Positions 33,347 to 41,489 of a stretch of 64,000 nucleotides of DNA are shown here, in pieces (position 1 is the stretch's first letter; every line of letters starts with the position of its first letter). This stretch comes from DTU089 sp964421815 (GTDB lineage Bacteria; Bacillota; Clostridia; Oscillospirales; Acutalibacteraceae), in NCBI GenBank assembly GCA_964421815.1, contig CAYQYT010000005.1, forward strand, positions 62,001-126,000. The letters run 5' to 3'. The notes below the pieces were generated by a model that worked only from the letters and a program-made list of their open reading frames with translations, was not told the DNA's origin and did no database searches. Made by a program: the position numbers and the translations under genes.

Positions 33347-34612
33347 ATGAATAAAAAAAATAAAATGCTTTCCGGTCTGTTTGTAAACAACGGAATGGAT
33401 ATACCGTTTTTTATCATAATGTTAGGGTTAATGGCATTCGGTCTTGTAATGCTTTTGTCCTCAAGCTATGCCTACTCCTATTATGAAACGGAAGGGAAAA
33501 CAAGTCTTCATTTCTTTTTTAGGGAAATTATATTTATGACCGGCGGACTTGCGATTATGTATTTATTTTCCCGAATTGACTATAAAAAGTTGAAATATGT
33601 TGCCAATATAGCATTGGTAATTTCGTGGGGCTTGGTTTTGCTGACAATTGTTATCGGTAAAATCAGGGGCGGTGAAATAAACCGTTGGTTGGATTTAGGT
33701 TTTTTTGATGTTCAGCCGTCGGAGATAGCAAAGTTTGCCATCGTTCTCTTCTGTGCGGCGGGACTTGATAAAAATCACAAAAAAATGGTGAGTACAAGAC
33801 CTTCAAAGGTCGGTTGGGCAGTTAAACTTGCAGATATAACAAACGGTAAAATCGTTCTCACAGAGGGAACTGTTACCCTTTTCTTCTATGTGTTTATGGT
33901 CGGTTTGACTTCATTTTTTGTTCTTGCGGGAAGTCATCTTTCGGGAGCAATCCTTATTCTGCTTTTCGGTGTTGCCATGCTATGGATGGGCGAGGGTAGA
34001 GCAAGGTGGTTTGTTGTTGGCATTGTTGCCGCGGTGATTGTACTTTTTATTGTTATAAAATACTACGACAAAATTCCCGTCTTAAAGGATTATATGGCAG
34101 AACGTATAGGTTCTTGGCTTGTTAAGGATTTGACTGATACGGATAAACGTTGGCAAACCAACCATTCGCTGTTTGCTCTCGGTTCGGGTGGCTTTTTCGG
34201 TTCCGGACTGGGTAACTCCAAACAGAAGTATTTCTATGTTTCAGAATCTCATACGGATTTTATTTTCTCCATTATCGGCGAGGAGTTGGGCTTTGTAGGC
34301 TGTTGTCTTGTTCTGTGTCTTTTTACAGCCCTTATTTTAAGAGGGGTGTATATCGGTATGCGAGCAAGAGACCGTTTCGGTGCGTTACTTGCTTTCGGTA
34401 TTGTTATGCAGATCGGGTTGCAGGTTGCCCTGAACGTGGGTGTTGTAACGGATACCTTGCCCAATACGGGTATCAGTTTACCCTTCTTCAGTTACGGCGG
34501 TTCTTCCACCCTGGTAACAATGGGCGAAATGGGATTTTTGCTAAGTGTTTCAAGACAGGCGGATTTACCAAGGCTGTATTCATTCGGTAAAAGTAAAAAA
34601 CAAAAGGTGTGA
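33347..34612 (+). CDS. ftsW: Septal peptidoglycan polymerase FtsW
   Basis: This 421-residue SEDS-family glycosyltransferase has about ten membrane helices. Signatures include WLDLGFFDVQPSEIAKFA, HLSGAILI, the large extracytoplasmic loop with TDTDKRWQTNHSLFALGSGGFFGSGLGNSKQK, and the C-terminal GVVTDTLPNTGISLPFFSYGGSS. It polymerises glycan strands from lipid II together with the class B PBP at 26847-29072. The start follows AAAGGAG. Its stop overlaps the leader of murG, so the two are coupled. Confidence 0.95.
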   Translation: MNKKNKMLSGLFVNNGMDIPFFIIMLGLMAFGLVMLLSSSYAYSYYETEGKTSLHFFFREIIFMTGGLAIMYLFSRIDYKKLKYVANIALVISWGLVLLTIVIGKIRGGEINRWLDLGFFDVQPSEIAKFAIVLFCAAGLDKNHKKMVSTRPSKVGWAVKLADITNGKIVLTEGTVTLFFYVFMVGLTSFFVLAGSHLSGAILILLFGVAMLWMGEGRARWFVVGIVAAVIVLFIVIKYYDKIPVLKDYMAERIGSWLVKDLTDTDKRWQTNHSLFALGSGGFFGSGLGNSKQKYFYVSESHTDFIFSIIGEELGFVGCCLVLCLFTALILRGVYIGMRARDRFGALLAFGIVMQIGLQVALNVGVVTDTLPNTGISLPFFSYGGSSTLVTMGEMGFLLSVSRQADLPRLYSFGKSKKQKV

Positions 34613-34617
34613 TTTTG

Positions 34618-35733
34618 ATGAAAGTGATGATAGCGGCAGGGGGAACGGGCGGTCATGTTAATCCTGCGCTTGCAGTTGCAGGCGAAATAAAAAACAGGTA
34701 TCCCGATGCTGAAATTTGCTTCGTGGGTACTCCCGACAGAATTGAATCAAAAATAGTTCCCGCGGCGGGTTATCCCTTGAAAACAATCGAGATTTCAGGT
34801 TTTAAAAGAGGATTTTCACCGTCGGAAATTAAAGCCAATATAAAAACTGTCACACGTCTTCTTAAAAGTTCGGGTGCGGTAAAGAAAATAATTAAGGAAT
34901 TTGAGCCGGATGTTGCGGTAGGTTTTGGCGGTTATGTGAGCGGTCCTGTTATACGCATGGCTGCAAAAATGGGTATTCCTACTGCAATTCATGAACAAAA
35001 CGCATATCCGGGTGTTACAAACAAAGCACTTGCGGAAAAAGTTGATGCGGTAATGCTTACCGTTGAAGCGGCAAAAGAGCATCTTAAATGTAAGAGTGAG
35101 CCGATTATTACGGGACTTCCCGTAAGGGGTGAGTTGCTCACCGCCGACGGAGATATTTCAAGAGCCGAATTGGGCTTTGATGAAAGACCCTTAGTGCTTT
35201 GTATGGGCGGTTCCTTGGGTGCACGTGCAATAAATACGGCAATAATTGATGCCATTGCAGACGGCAGAAAATCCAAATATAACTACATTATTTCCACAGG
35301 TCAGTACGGACTGTGGGTTCCCGACAAAATGCGTGACAAGGGTATAAATCCCGATGACGAAAAGAATATTCAGGTGCGTCCCTATATCAACGATATGGAC
35401 AGATGTCTTTCTGCGGCGGACCTTGTAATATGCCGTGCCGGAGCTTCATCCCTGTCCGAGTTTGAGGCGCTGGGTAAACCCTCGATTCTTATTCCCTCAC
35501 CGAATGTTACGGAAAACCACCAGTTCCATAATGCTATGGCACTTGTTAATAACAATGCGGCGGTAATTATCGAAGAAAAAGACCTTGACGGCAAAAAACT
35601 GGGCAAGGTGATGGACAAACTTCTTTCCGACAAAACCCGTCTTAAAGAAATCGGAGACAATGCGCGGAAAATGGCGGTCACGGATGCAACACAGCGTATA
35701 TGTGACATAGTTGTGGGACTTATAAAAAATTAA
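34618..35733 (+). CDS. murG: UDP-GlcNAc:lipid I GlcNAc transferase MurG
   Basis: MurG adds GlcNAc to lipid I, producing lipid II at the inner membrane face. The 371-residue protein begins MKVMIAAGGTGGHVNPALAV, with the GGTGGH loop that contacts the lipid diphosphate. The second lobe has CMGGSLGARAINT and the UDP-GlcNAc site CRAGASSLSEFEALGKPSILIPSP. The ATG at 34618 is preferred because AAAGGTG lies 8 bases upstream. murC and murB, common after murG, are not present; murA follows. Confidence 0.96.
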   Translation: MKVMIAAGGTGGHVNPALAVAGEIKNRYPDAEICFVGTPDRIESKIVPAAGYPLKTIEISGFKRGFSPSEIKANIKTVTRLLKSSGAVKKIIKEFEPDVAVGFGGYVSGPVIRMAAKMGIPTAIHEQNAYPGVTNKALAEKVDAVMLTVEAAKEHLKCKSEPIITGLPVRGELLTADGDISRAELGFDERPLVLCMGGSLGARAINTAIIDAIADGRKSKYNYIISTGQYGLWVPDKMRDKGINPDDEKNIQVRPYINDMDRCLSAADLVICRAGASSLSEFEALGKPSILIPSPNVTENHQFHNAMALVNNNAAVIIEEKDLDGKKLGKVMDKLLSDKTRLKEIGDNARKMAVTDATQRICDIVVGLIKN

Positions 35734-35803
35734 CAAAAAAACTTCTGAAGCATAATATGTGTCGTGGGGTAATTCCCGTATAAAATCCGAAAGGAGCGAC
35801 ACT

Positions 35804-37063
35804 ATGTCTGCTTTCGTAATAAACGGCGGTCGTCGTATCAGCGGAACGCTTCGCGTTCAGGGTTCAAAAAACAGCGTCTTACCCATCCTTGCGGCAACTG
35901 TTTTGGTGGAAGGTAAATCCGTTATACATAATTGTCCGGATTTGTCCGATACATTGGGTACTGTTAACATACTGAAAAGTATCGGGTGTAAAGTTATCAG
36001 GGATGGTAACACTATAATTGTGGACAGCTCAACCATCAATAATACGGAAATTCCCGAAAACTTGATGCGAGAAATGAGGTCCTCTGTAATATTTCTCGGA
36101 GCAATACTCGGAAAAGCCAAAACTGCGGTTATTTCCAATCCGGGAGGATGTGAAATCGGTTTAAGACCAATTGATTTGCATCTTTACGCAATGAAGCAGT
36201 TGGGTGTTTCGGTGGAAGACAGTTACGGTAAACTTATATGTACTGTGCCAAAGGAGTTAAAGGGTAACAAAATTACCTTTTCTTTTCCGAGTGTCGGTGC
36301 AACGGAAAATGCGATTTTAGCGGCTGTTAAAGCAAAGGGCACAACAACAATAGTGAATGCCGCAAGAGAACCGGAGATAATCGATCTGTGCGGTTTTTTG
36401 AATAAGTGCGGCGGTGAAATCATCGGTGCCGGTGAAAGTGTAATTACAATACACGGCAAAGAAAAATTGAATCCTTGTGAGTATTCCGTAATTTGCGACA
36501 GAATCGCCTGTGCTACATATCTGATAGCGGGTGCTATGACCGGGGGAGATGTTACACTTGAGAACACAAATCCCGTTCATCTAAACGCTGTTTTGCCACT
36601 TTTGGAAGAAGCCGGCTGCGATATCAATGTCAGGTGCCGTGCAATTCGACTTAAAGCACCGGCAAGACTTAATAGAATCGATAAAATAATTACTCAACCC
36701 TATCCGGGCTTTCCCACGGATGCACAGGCACCTTTTACCAGCCTGACTTGTGTTGCAAAGGGAACAAGTGTGATTGTGGAAAATATTTTTGAAAGTCGAT
36801 TTAAGCACATTCCGGAACTTGTAAGGATGGGAGCAAGAATAAGGTCTGAGGGTAGGGTCGCCGTAATTGACGGTGTTGAAAGACTCTACGGTGCGGAAGT
36901 TATTTCACCTGATTTGCGCGGGGGAGCCGCTTTGGTTCTTGCAGGTATTTGTGCAGAGGGTGTAACTACCGTTAAAAACACAAAGTTTATTGACAGGGGC
37001 TACGAGGATTTTGAAAACAATCTTTGTATGCTTAATGCGGATATAAAAAGAAAGGCGGACTAA
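35804..37063 (+). CDS. murA: UDP-GlcNAc 1-carboxyvinyltransferase MurA
   Basis: MurA transfers enolpyruvate from PEP to UDP-GlcNAc, the first committed step of peptidoglycan synthesis. The start at 35804 follows AAAGGAG and gives 419 residues, the usual length. The N-terminal GSKNSVLPILAAT and the active-site loop PGGCEIGLRPIDLH are clear. Cys116 is the catalytic cysteine (Cys115 in E. coli) and predicts fosfomycin sensitivity at the target level. Clostridia often have two MurA copies; this one lies inside the dcw cluster between murG and ftsQ. Confidence 0.96.
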   Translation: MSAFVINGGRRISGTLRVQGSKNSVLPILAATVLVEGKSVIHNCPDLSDTLGTVNILKSIGCKVIRDGNTIIVDSSTINNTEIPENLMREMRSSVIFLGAILGKAKTAVISNPGGCEIGLRPIDLHLYAMKQLGVSVEDSYGKLICTVPKELKGNKITFSFPSVGATENAILAAVKAKGTTTIVNAAREPEIIDLCGFLNKCGGEIIGAGESVITIHGKEKLNPCEYSVICDRIACATYLIAGAMTGGDVTLENTNPVHLNAVLPLLEEAGCDINVRCRAIRLKAPARLNRIDKIITQPYPGFPTDAQAPFTSLTCVAKGTSVIVENIFESRFKHIPELVRMGARIRSEGRVAVIDGVERLYGAEVISPDLRGGAALVLAGICAEGVTTVKNTKFIDRGYEDFENNLCMLNADIKRKAD

Positions 37064-37064
37064 A

Positions 37065-37964
37065 ATGGAAAATAGGAGCCACAAAAAAACTGCTCGAAAA
37101 AAAGCGGTCATTAAACCTCCTAAAAAAAATTCGTCACCCCAACTTTCCAGGGACGAAATGCGAAAAATAAAAAAGAAAAAAATAAGCAGAATGAGAAAGA
37201 TTAGAAAAAGTGTTCTGACCTTTTTACTTGCTGTCGGTGTTATGTGCGTGGGTGCGGTTCTTGTTTTTTCGCTGTTCTTTAAAATTAACTCAATTTCAGT
37301 AAAAGGGGATAATGTTTATTCGGATAAAATGGTTGTTGAAAACAGCGGTATCCGGTTAGGAGCCAATCTTTTCCGTGTAAATGAAAAAGAACTTTCCGAA
37401 AAACTCTCCTCACAGCTTCCGTACATAAAAAATGTTACTCTTGAAAGGGAGTTGCCGGATACTTTGATAATAAATATCGAAGCCACGAGAGAGATTGCGG
37501 CAATTGCCAATAATGGTGTATTTGTTTTAATTGACGAAACCGGCAAGGTTCTTGATAACGATGCATCAGTTTTGAGAGAAAATGTTGCAGTATTAAAGAA
37601 TGTTAAAATTAAAGAGTGTAAAGACGGTGAATGTATAATTCTTACAGATAGTAAGAAAAACGAGGCTCTTATAACTCTCTTAGGTGCAATCAAAGAATCA
37701 GGACTGAAACTGCTTACAGAAATAGACCTTAAAAACATAAATGACCTGAAAATAGAATATGACGGTAGAATTGTTTTTGCTTTAGGCGGGTTGACTAATA
37801 TAGAAACAAAGCTTGCTCGTGGAAAGGCAGCATTAGAAAAAGAAAATGAAATAAATGCTTATTCCGAGGGAACTCTTGACCTGAAAACTGAGCCGTATGT
37901 TTATTTCAAATCCGGTTCCGAAGACAGTACGGAAAAAGGAAAAGATAAAAAACAACAAAAATAA
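37065..37964 (+). CDS. ftsQ: FtsQ/DivIB division protein with POTRA domain
   Basis: This 299-residue bitopic protein starts one base after the murA stop. A strongly basic cytoplasmic tail (about 45 residues rich in Lys/Arg) precedes one membrane helix (about residues 46-68). A POTRA-like domain follows (INSISVKGDNVYSDKMVVENSGIRLGANLFRVNEKELSEKL), and then a DivIB beta domain (RELPDTLIINIEATREIAAIANNGVFVLIDETGKVLD). The C-terminus is charged and disordered. It stabilises FtsL at the septum. The next gene is ftsZ without an ftsA between them. Confidence 0.9.
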   Translation: MENRSHKKTARKKAVIKPPKKNSSPQLSRDEMRKIKKKKISRMRKIRKSVLTFLLAVGVMCVGAVLVFSLFFKINSISVKGDNVYSDKMVVENSGIRLGANLFRVNEKELSEKLSSQLPYIKNVTLERELPDTLIINIEATREIAAIANNGVFVLIDETGKVLDNDASVLRENVAVLKNVKIKECKDGECIILTDSKKNEALITLLGAIKESGLKLLTEIDLKNINDLKIEYDGRIVFALGGLTNIETKLARGKAALEKENEINAYSEGTLDLKTEPYVYFKSGSEDSTEKGKDKKQQK

Positions 37965-37999
37965 TAAAAAATTTTCAAAATATCTTGCTATTGAACAAA

Positions 38000-38029
38000 T
38001 TGTGTGTTAATATTTAAAAGATATATAAT
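38000..38029 (+). promoter_or_regulatory. Possible ftsZ promoter
   Basis: TTGTGT (38000-38005) and TATAAT (38024-38029) are spaced by 18 bp, 47 bp ahead of ftsZ. It would allow ftsZ expression independent of the upstream cluster. Confidence 0.5.
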
Positions 38030-38076
38030 AGTTATATGTGTGTATTCACCATATCGTATAAATAGGAGGAAGAAAA

Positions 38077-39141
38077 ATGAACTTTGAAATTGCAAATGAT
38101 TTTGAAGACGTTACTCAGATAAAAGTTATCGGTGTAGGCGGTGGCGGCGGAAACGCAATCAACCGTATGGTTAGCTCCGGTGTGCAGGGTGTGGAGTTTA
38201 TTGCTATAAATACAGATAAACAGGTGCTTACATTCTCTAAAGCAACACATAAAATTCAAATCGGTGAAAAGGTTACGGGAGGCCGCGGTGCAGGTGCTCG
38301 TCCCGAAATGGGGCTTAAAGCTGCGGAGGAGAGCAGGGACGCAATCGTTGATGCTCTCAACGGTGCAAATATGGTATTTATCACTGCCGGTATGGGCGGT
38401 GGTACAGGTACAGGTGCTGCTCCCGCTATTGCAGAAATTGCTAAGAGCAACGGCATACTTACAGTGGGTATTGTTACAAAACCTTTTGCATTTGAAGGCA
38501 AGAGAAGAATGCAGCAGGCAGAGGCAGGTATTGCCGAACTTGCACAGCATGTTGACAGCCTTATTGTAATTCCCAACGAAAGACTTAAACTCGTTTCCGA
38601 TCAGAAAATTACATTTGCCAACGCATTCGATGTTGCGGACGATGTTCTCCGTCAGGGTGTTAAGAGTATTTCCGAACTCATTAAGGTTCCCGGACTTATT
38701 AACCTGGACTTTGCCGATGTTACCGCAGTTATGAAGGATGCAGGTCACGCACACATGGGTGTGGGTAGAGCAACAGGTAAGGAAAAGGCAGAGGTTGCAG
38801 CTAATGCGGCAGTTTCCAGTCCTCTTCTTGAAACAACAATTCAAGGCGCAAAGGGTGTTATTATCAGTATCACATCTTCCGCTGATATCACTCTTGATGA
38901 TGTTGATGTTGCCGCAAGCATTATTGCAGATGCGGCTGATGCAGATGCAAACATAATATTCGGTGTTGCATTTGATGAAAAACTTGATGACGAAATGGTT
39001 GTGACAGTTATTGCAACAGGCTTTGGAACGGATGCAAACGGTTTTGCAAACAAGTCCGTAGCGGCTTCTGCTGATTCATCTGCCGCAAGTGATGACGAAG
39101 ATGGGGATATCGTTGATATTCTCGGACTTTTCAAGAAATAA
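38077..39141 (+). CDS. ftsZ: Cell division GTPase FtsZ
   Basis: FtsZ polymerises into the Z-ring. The 354-residue protein has IKVIGVGGGGGNAINRM at the N-terminus, the tubulin signature GGGTGTG at residues 107-113, and the T7-loop region with NLDFADVTAVMKDAGHAHMG. The C-terminal linker is acidic and Ser/Ala-rich, and the tail ends DIVDILGLFKK in place of the more usual IPxFLR-type peptide. The start follows GGAGGAAG. It ends the dcw cluster. A hairpin at 39160-39193 follows. Confidence 0.97.
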   Translation: MNFEIANDFEDVTQIKVIGVGGGGGNAINRMVSSGVQGVEFIAINTDKQVLTFSKATHKIQIGEKVTGGRGAGARPEMGLKAAEESRDAIVDALNGANMVFITAGMGGGTGTGAAPAIAEIAKSNGILTVGIVTKPFAFEGKRRMQQAEAGIAELAQHVDSLIVIPNERLKLVSDQKITFANAFDVADDVLRQGVKSISELIKVPGLINLDFADVTAVMKDAGHAHMGVGRATGKEKAEVAANAAVSSPLLETTIQGAKGVIISITSSADITLDDVDVAASIIADAADADANIIFGVAFDEKLDDEMVVTVIATGFGTDANGFANKSVAASADSSAASDDEDGDIVDILGLFKK

Positions 39142-39159
39142 ACAAAACGATTTCAAACG

Positions 39160-39193
39160 GGGCTGTAAAAAAACGAAAGTTTTTTTACAACCC
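39160..39193 (+). terminator. Terminator after ftsZ
   Basis: GGGCTGTAAAAAAAC (39160-39174), a GAAA loop, then GTTTTTTTACAACCC (39179-39193) and a further T-run. There is one C-A mismatch in the stem. It is a member of the recurrent hairpin family. Confidence 0.85.
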
Positions 39194-39290
39194 TTTTTTT
39201 ATATGTAAATAATTTCTTACAACTTTGTTACAACTCTTTATAAATGTGTGAAAATATGGTATTATTCCGTTGTAACAATAATTAGGAGTA

Positions 39291-39305
39291 CGGAGAGAAT
39301 CTCCG
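39291..39305 (+). promoter_or_regulatory. Small hairpin in the leader of the deacetylase gene
   Basis: CGGAGA-GAA-TCTCCG is a perfect 6-bp stem with a GAA loop. It lies between an AGGAG at 39284-39288 and the ATG at 39314. If folded, it would bring AGGAG to about 10 nt from the start codon. If unfolded, the GGAG inside it is about 18 nt away, which is too far for efficient initiation. Confidence 0.45.
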
Positions 39306-39313
39306 ATTGATAT

Positions 39314-40078
39314 ATGAAAAGTTTTCACAAAAAACAAAGTATTAAAATGTTGGAAAATCTTTTGGTAATTATACCGTGTTTGCTTGTTTTAGCGATCCTT
39401 TCACGAACTATTCCCGATGGAACGATTCGTCTTAATTTAGGCGAAAGCGGTGTCGGAGAAAAAGCAATAGCCCTGACCTTTGATGACGGACCTTCAAATT
39501 ATACTGAAGAACTTTTGGACGGACTTGCACTGTATGATGCAAAAGTAACATTTTTCGTAGTCGGTAAAACAGCTGAAAAAAAGCCCGAGATTGTAAAACG
39601 TGCCTACGAGGAAGGTCATCTTATCGGCAATCACACATACAGTCATATTGATTTTTACAAGTCTTCTTTGGAAGAAATTAAGAAAGATATAAATAAAGGT
39701 GCACAGGTTATACAAGATATAACCGGTGAAAAGCCTTTGTTTCTTAGGGCACCATACGGCCATGTGAATTTTTTGCAGTTGAAACAACTTGATTGTTTCT
39801 TCGTGCGCTGGTCCGCTTCAACCTACGACTGGTTCAGAGAAGAAGAGAACTATATCTACAAGCGTATAATAAAAGAGGCAAAAGACGGTGCCGTTATTCT
39901 TATGCATGACACAAGGGAGGTAACCGTTAAGGCGGTTTTAAGAGCCATTCCGGAACTTCAGGAGCAAGGCTTTGAGTTGGTTAGGGTGGATGATCTTCTC
40001 ACCCGAAACGGTGCAAAACTAAAAATGGGTATTCCCTACAGAAGTTGTAAATATGATAGGGGCGCCCTTGCATTTTAA
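39314..40078 (+). CDS. Polysaccharide deacetylase (NodB fold), membrane anchored
   Basis: This 254-residue protein has an N-terminal membrane helix (about residues 13-32) and an extracytoplasmic NodB domain. Catalytic motifs are complete: TFDDGPS with the base Asp and metal Asp, the HTYSH zinc pair, RAPYGH, the WSASTYDW segment and ILMHD. The family removes acetyl groups from GlcNAc or MurNAc residues of peptidoglycan or other glycans. Sequence features resemble PdaA-type peptidoglycan deacetylases, and spore cortex modification is one possible role. It is transcribed alone after the ftsZ terminator. Confidence 0.88.
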   Translation: MKSFHKKQSIKMLENLLVIIPCLLVLAILSRTIPDGTIRLNLGESGVGEKAIALTFDDGPSNYTEELLDGLALYDAKVTFFVVGKTAEKKPEIVKRAYEEGHLIGNHTYSHIDFYKSSLEEIKKDINKGAQVIQDITGEKPLFLRAPYGHVNFLQLKQLDCFFVRWSASTYDWFREEENYIYKRIIKEAKDGAVILMHDTREVTVKAVLRAIPELQEQGFELVRVDDLLTRNGAKLKMGIPYRSCKYDRGALAF

Positions 40079-40095
40079 AATATAACATAAAAACA

Positions 40096-40130
40096 AGCAC
40101 CCGAAGTTCTTCGAATGAACTTCGGGTGCT
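40096..40130. terminator. Terminator between convergent deacetylase and ackA genes
   Basis: A perfect 14-bp stem has arms AGCACCCGAAGTTC (40096-40109) and GAACTTCGGGTGCT (40117-40130). A T-run (TGTTTTTATG) follows on the reverse strand, so it mainly serves ackA. Confidence 0.85.
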
Positions 40131-40148
40131 GTATAATTGAACCGTTTA

Positions 40149-41351
40149 TTAAAGTTTTTCGCAGATAGCCTTTGTATCCCTTGCAATTGCAAGTTCCTCG
40201 TTGGTGGGAACAACAAATGCTCTTACAGGGCAACCGGGAAGGGTAAGTTCAACTTCCTCACCGCGAATATCGTTTGCTTTTTCGTCAAGTTTTATACCAA
40301 GATATGAAAGATTGTTGAGAACATCTGCTCTGAGGTCGATACAGTTTTCACCGATTCCGCCTGTGAAAGCGATTACATCAACACCGTTCATAGCGGCAAT
40401 GTAGGAACCGATGCATTTGCGGATTTGATACCACTGCATATCACGTGCCAACTTTGCTCTCTTGTTGCCTTCAGCAGCAGCGGATTTAACTGCTCTGTCA
40501 TCGGAGTGAACACCTGAAATACCGAGAACACCGCTCTGTTTGTTCATAATCTTGTCCATTTCCTCTGCGGAAATGTTGTGTTTTTTCATAATGTATGTAA
40601 TTGCAGAGGGATCAACCGCACCGCAACGTGTACCCATCATAAAGCCGTCAAGGGGAGTAAGCCCCATGCTTGTGTCAAGAACCTTACCGTCCTTAATGGC
40701 GGTAATTGAACAGCCGTTACCCAGATGGCAGGTGATAAGTTTGATATCTTTCAAGTCCTTGCCGACGATTTCAGCAGTTCTGTATGCAACAAAACGGTGG
40801 GAAGTGCCGTGGGCACCGTAACGGCGAACGTGATCCTCTTCATAATATTTATAGGGAAGAGCGAACATATATGATGTTTCGGGCATTGTGCTGTGGAATG
40901 CGTTGTCAAAAACAGCTACCTGGGGAACACCGGCACCGAAAACTTCGTTACAACATTCAATACCTACAACGTGTGCGGGATTGTGGAGGGGGGCAAGAGT
41001 GCTGAGGTCGCTGATTGCCTTGAGTACACCGTCGTCAATAAGTACACTTTCGGTAAAAATGTCGCCACCCTGAACAACTCTGTGACCGATGGCACCGATT
41101 TCGGAAAGGTCATCAATAACCTTGCAATCGCCGGTTGTAAGAGCATCCTTAACAATGTTGAAAGCAACCTTGTGGTCGGGGATGTCTATGTATTGGTCAA
41201 AACTTCTGCCGTCAAAGGTGGAACCTTTTGTATGGCTCATATCTGTTGCAATTGATTCACAGATACCTTTTGCGAGAACTTTTTCGCCCTCCATATCAAA
41301 AAGTTGATATTTTAAAGAAGAGCTACCGCAGTTAATAACGAGAATTTTCAT
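40149..41351 (-). CDS. ackA: Acetate kinase
   Basis: AckA converts acetyl phosphate and ADP to acetate and ATP, the energy-yielding last step of acetate fermentation. The 400-residue protein has the N-terminal NCGSSSLKYQL, HRVVQGG, the acetate and sugar kinase family segments AHGTSHRFVA and CHLGNGCSITA, GLTPLDGFMMGTRCG, and C-terminal FTGGIGEN. The start follows TGGAGG. Its partner phosphotransacylase in this window is PduL (20294-20869), not Pta. Confidence 0.97.
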   Translation of the reverse strand: MKILVINCGSSSLKYQLFDMEGEKVLAKGICESIATDMSHTKGSTFDGRSFDQYIDIPDHKVAFNIVKDALTTGDCKVIDDLSEIGAIGHRVVQGGDIFTESVLIDDGVLKAISDLSTLAPLHNPAHVVGIECCNEVFGAGVPQVAVFDNAFHSTMPETSYMFALPYKYYEEDHVRRYGAHGTSHRFVAYRTAEIVGKDLKDIKLITCHLGNGCSITAIKDGKVLDTSMGLTPLDGFMMGTRCGAVDPSAITYIMKKHNISAEEMDKIMNKQSGVLGISGVHSDDRAVKSAAAEGNKRAKLARDMQWYQIRKCIGSYIAAMNGVDVIAFTGGIGENCIDLRADVLNNLSYLGIKLDEKANDIRGEEVELTLPGCPVRAFVVPTNEELAIARDTKAICEKL

Positions 41352-41431
41352 TATGAACCTCCATTAAAAATATGTATTTTCTTTTTCGGAAAATTAAATA
41401 CGAAAATATTGTGTAAAATATTTACTAAGTA

Positions 41432-41459
41432 ATTATACCATTATTTTATTGTTTTGCAA
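41432..41459 (-). promoter_or_regulatory. Promoter of ackA (reverse strand)
   Basis: On the reverse strand TTGCAA (41459-41454) and TATAAT (41437-41432) are spaced by 16 bp, about 80 bp upstream of the ackA start codon. No promoter for the divergent tmcAL was clear in the same gap. Confidence 0.6.
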
Positions 41460-41489
41460 TAGTAAACCTGTACAAAAAGAGGTGATTTT

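Noticed and set aside
38032..38844. A 270-codon reverse-strand frame over ftsZ
   Set aside because: It is antisense to a clear ftsZ, has Cys/His-rich nonsense composition typical of antisense frames, and has no family match.
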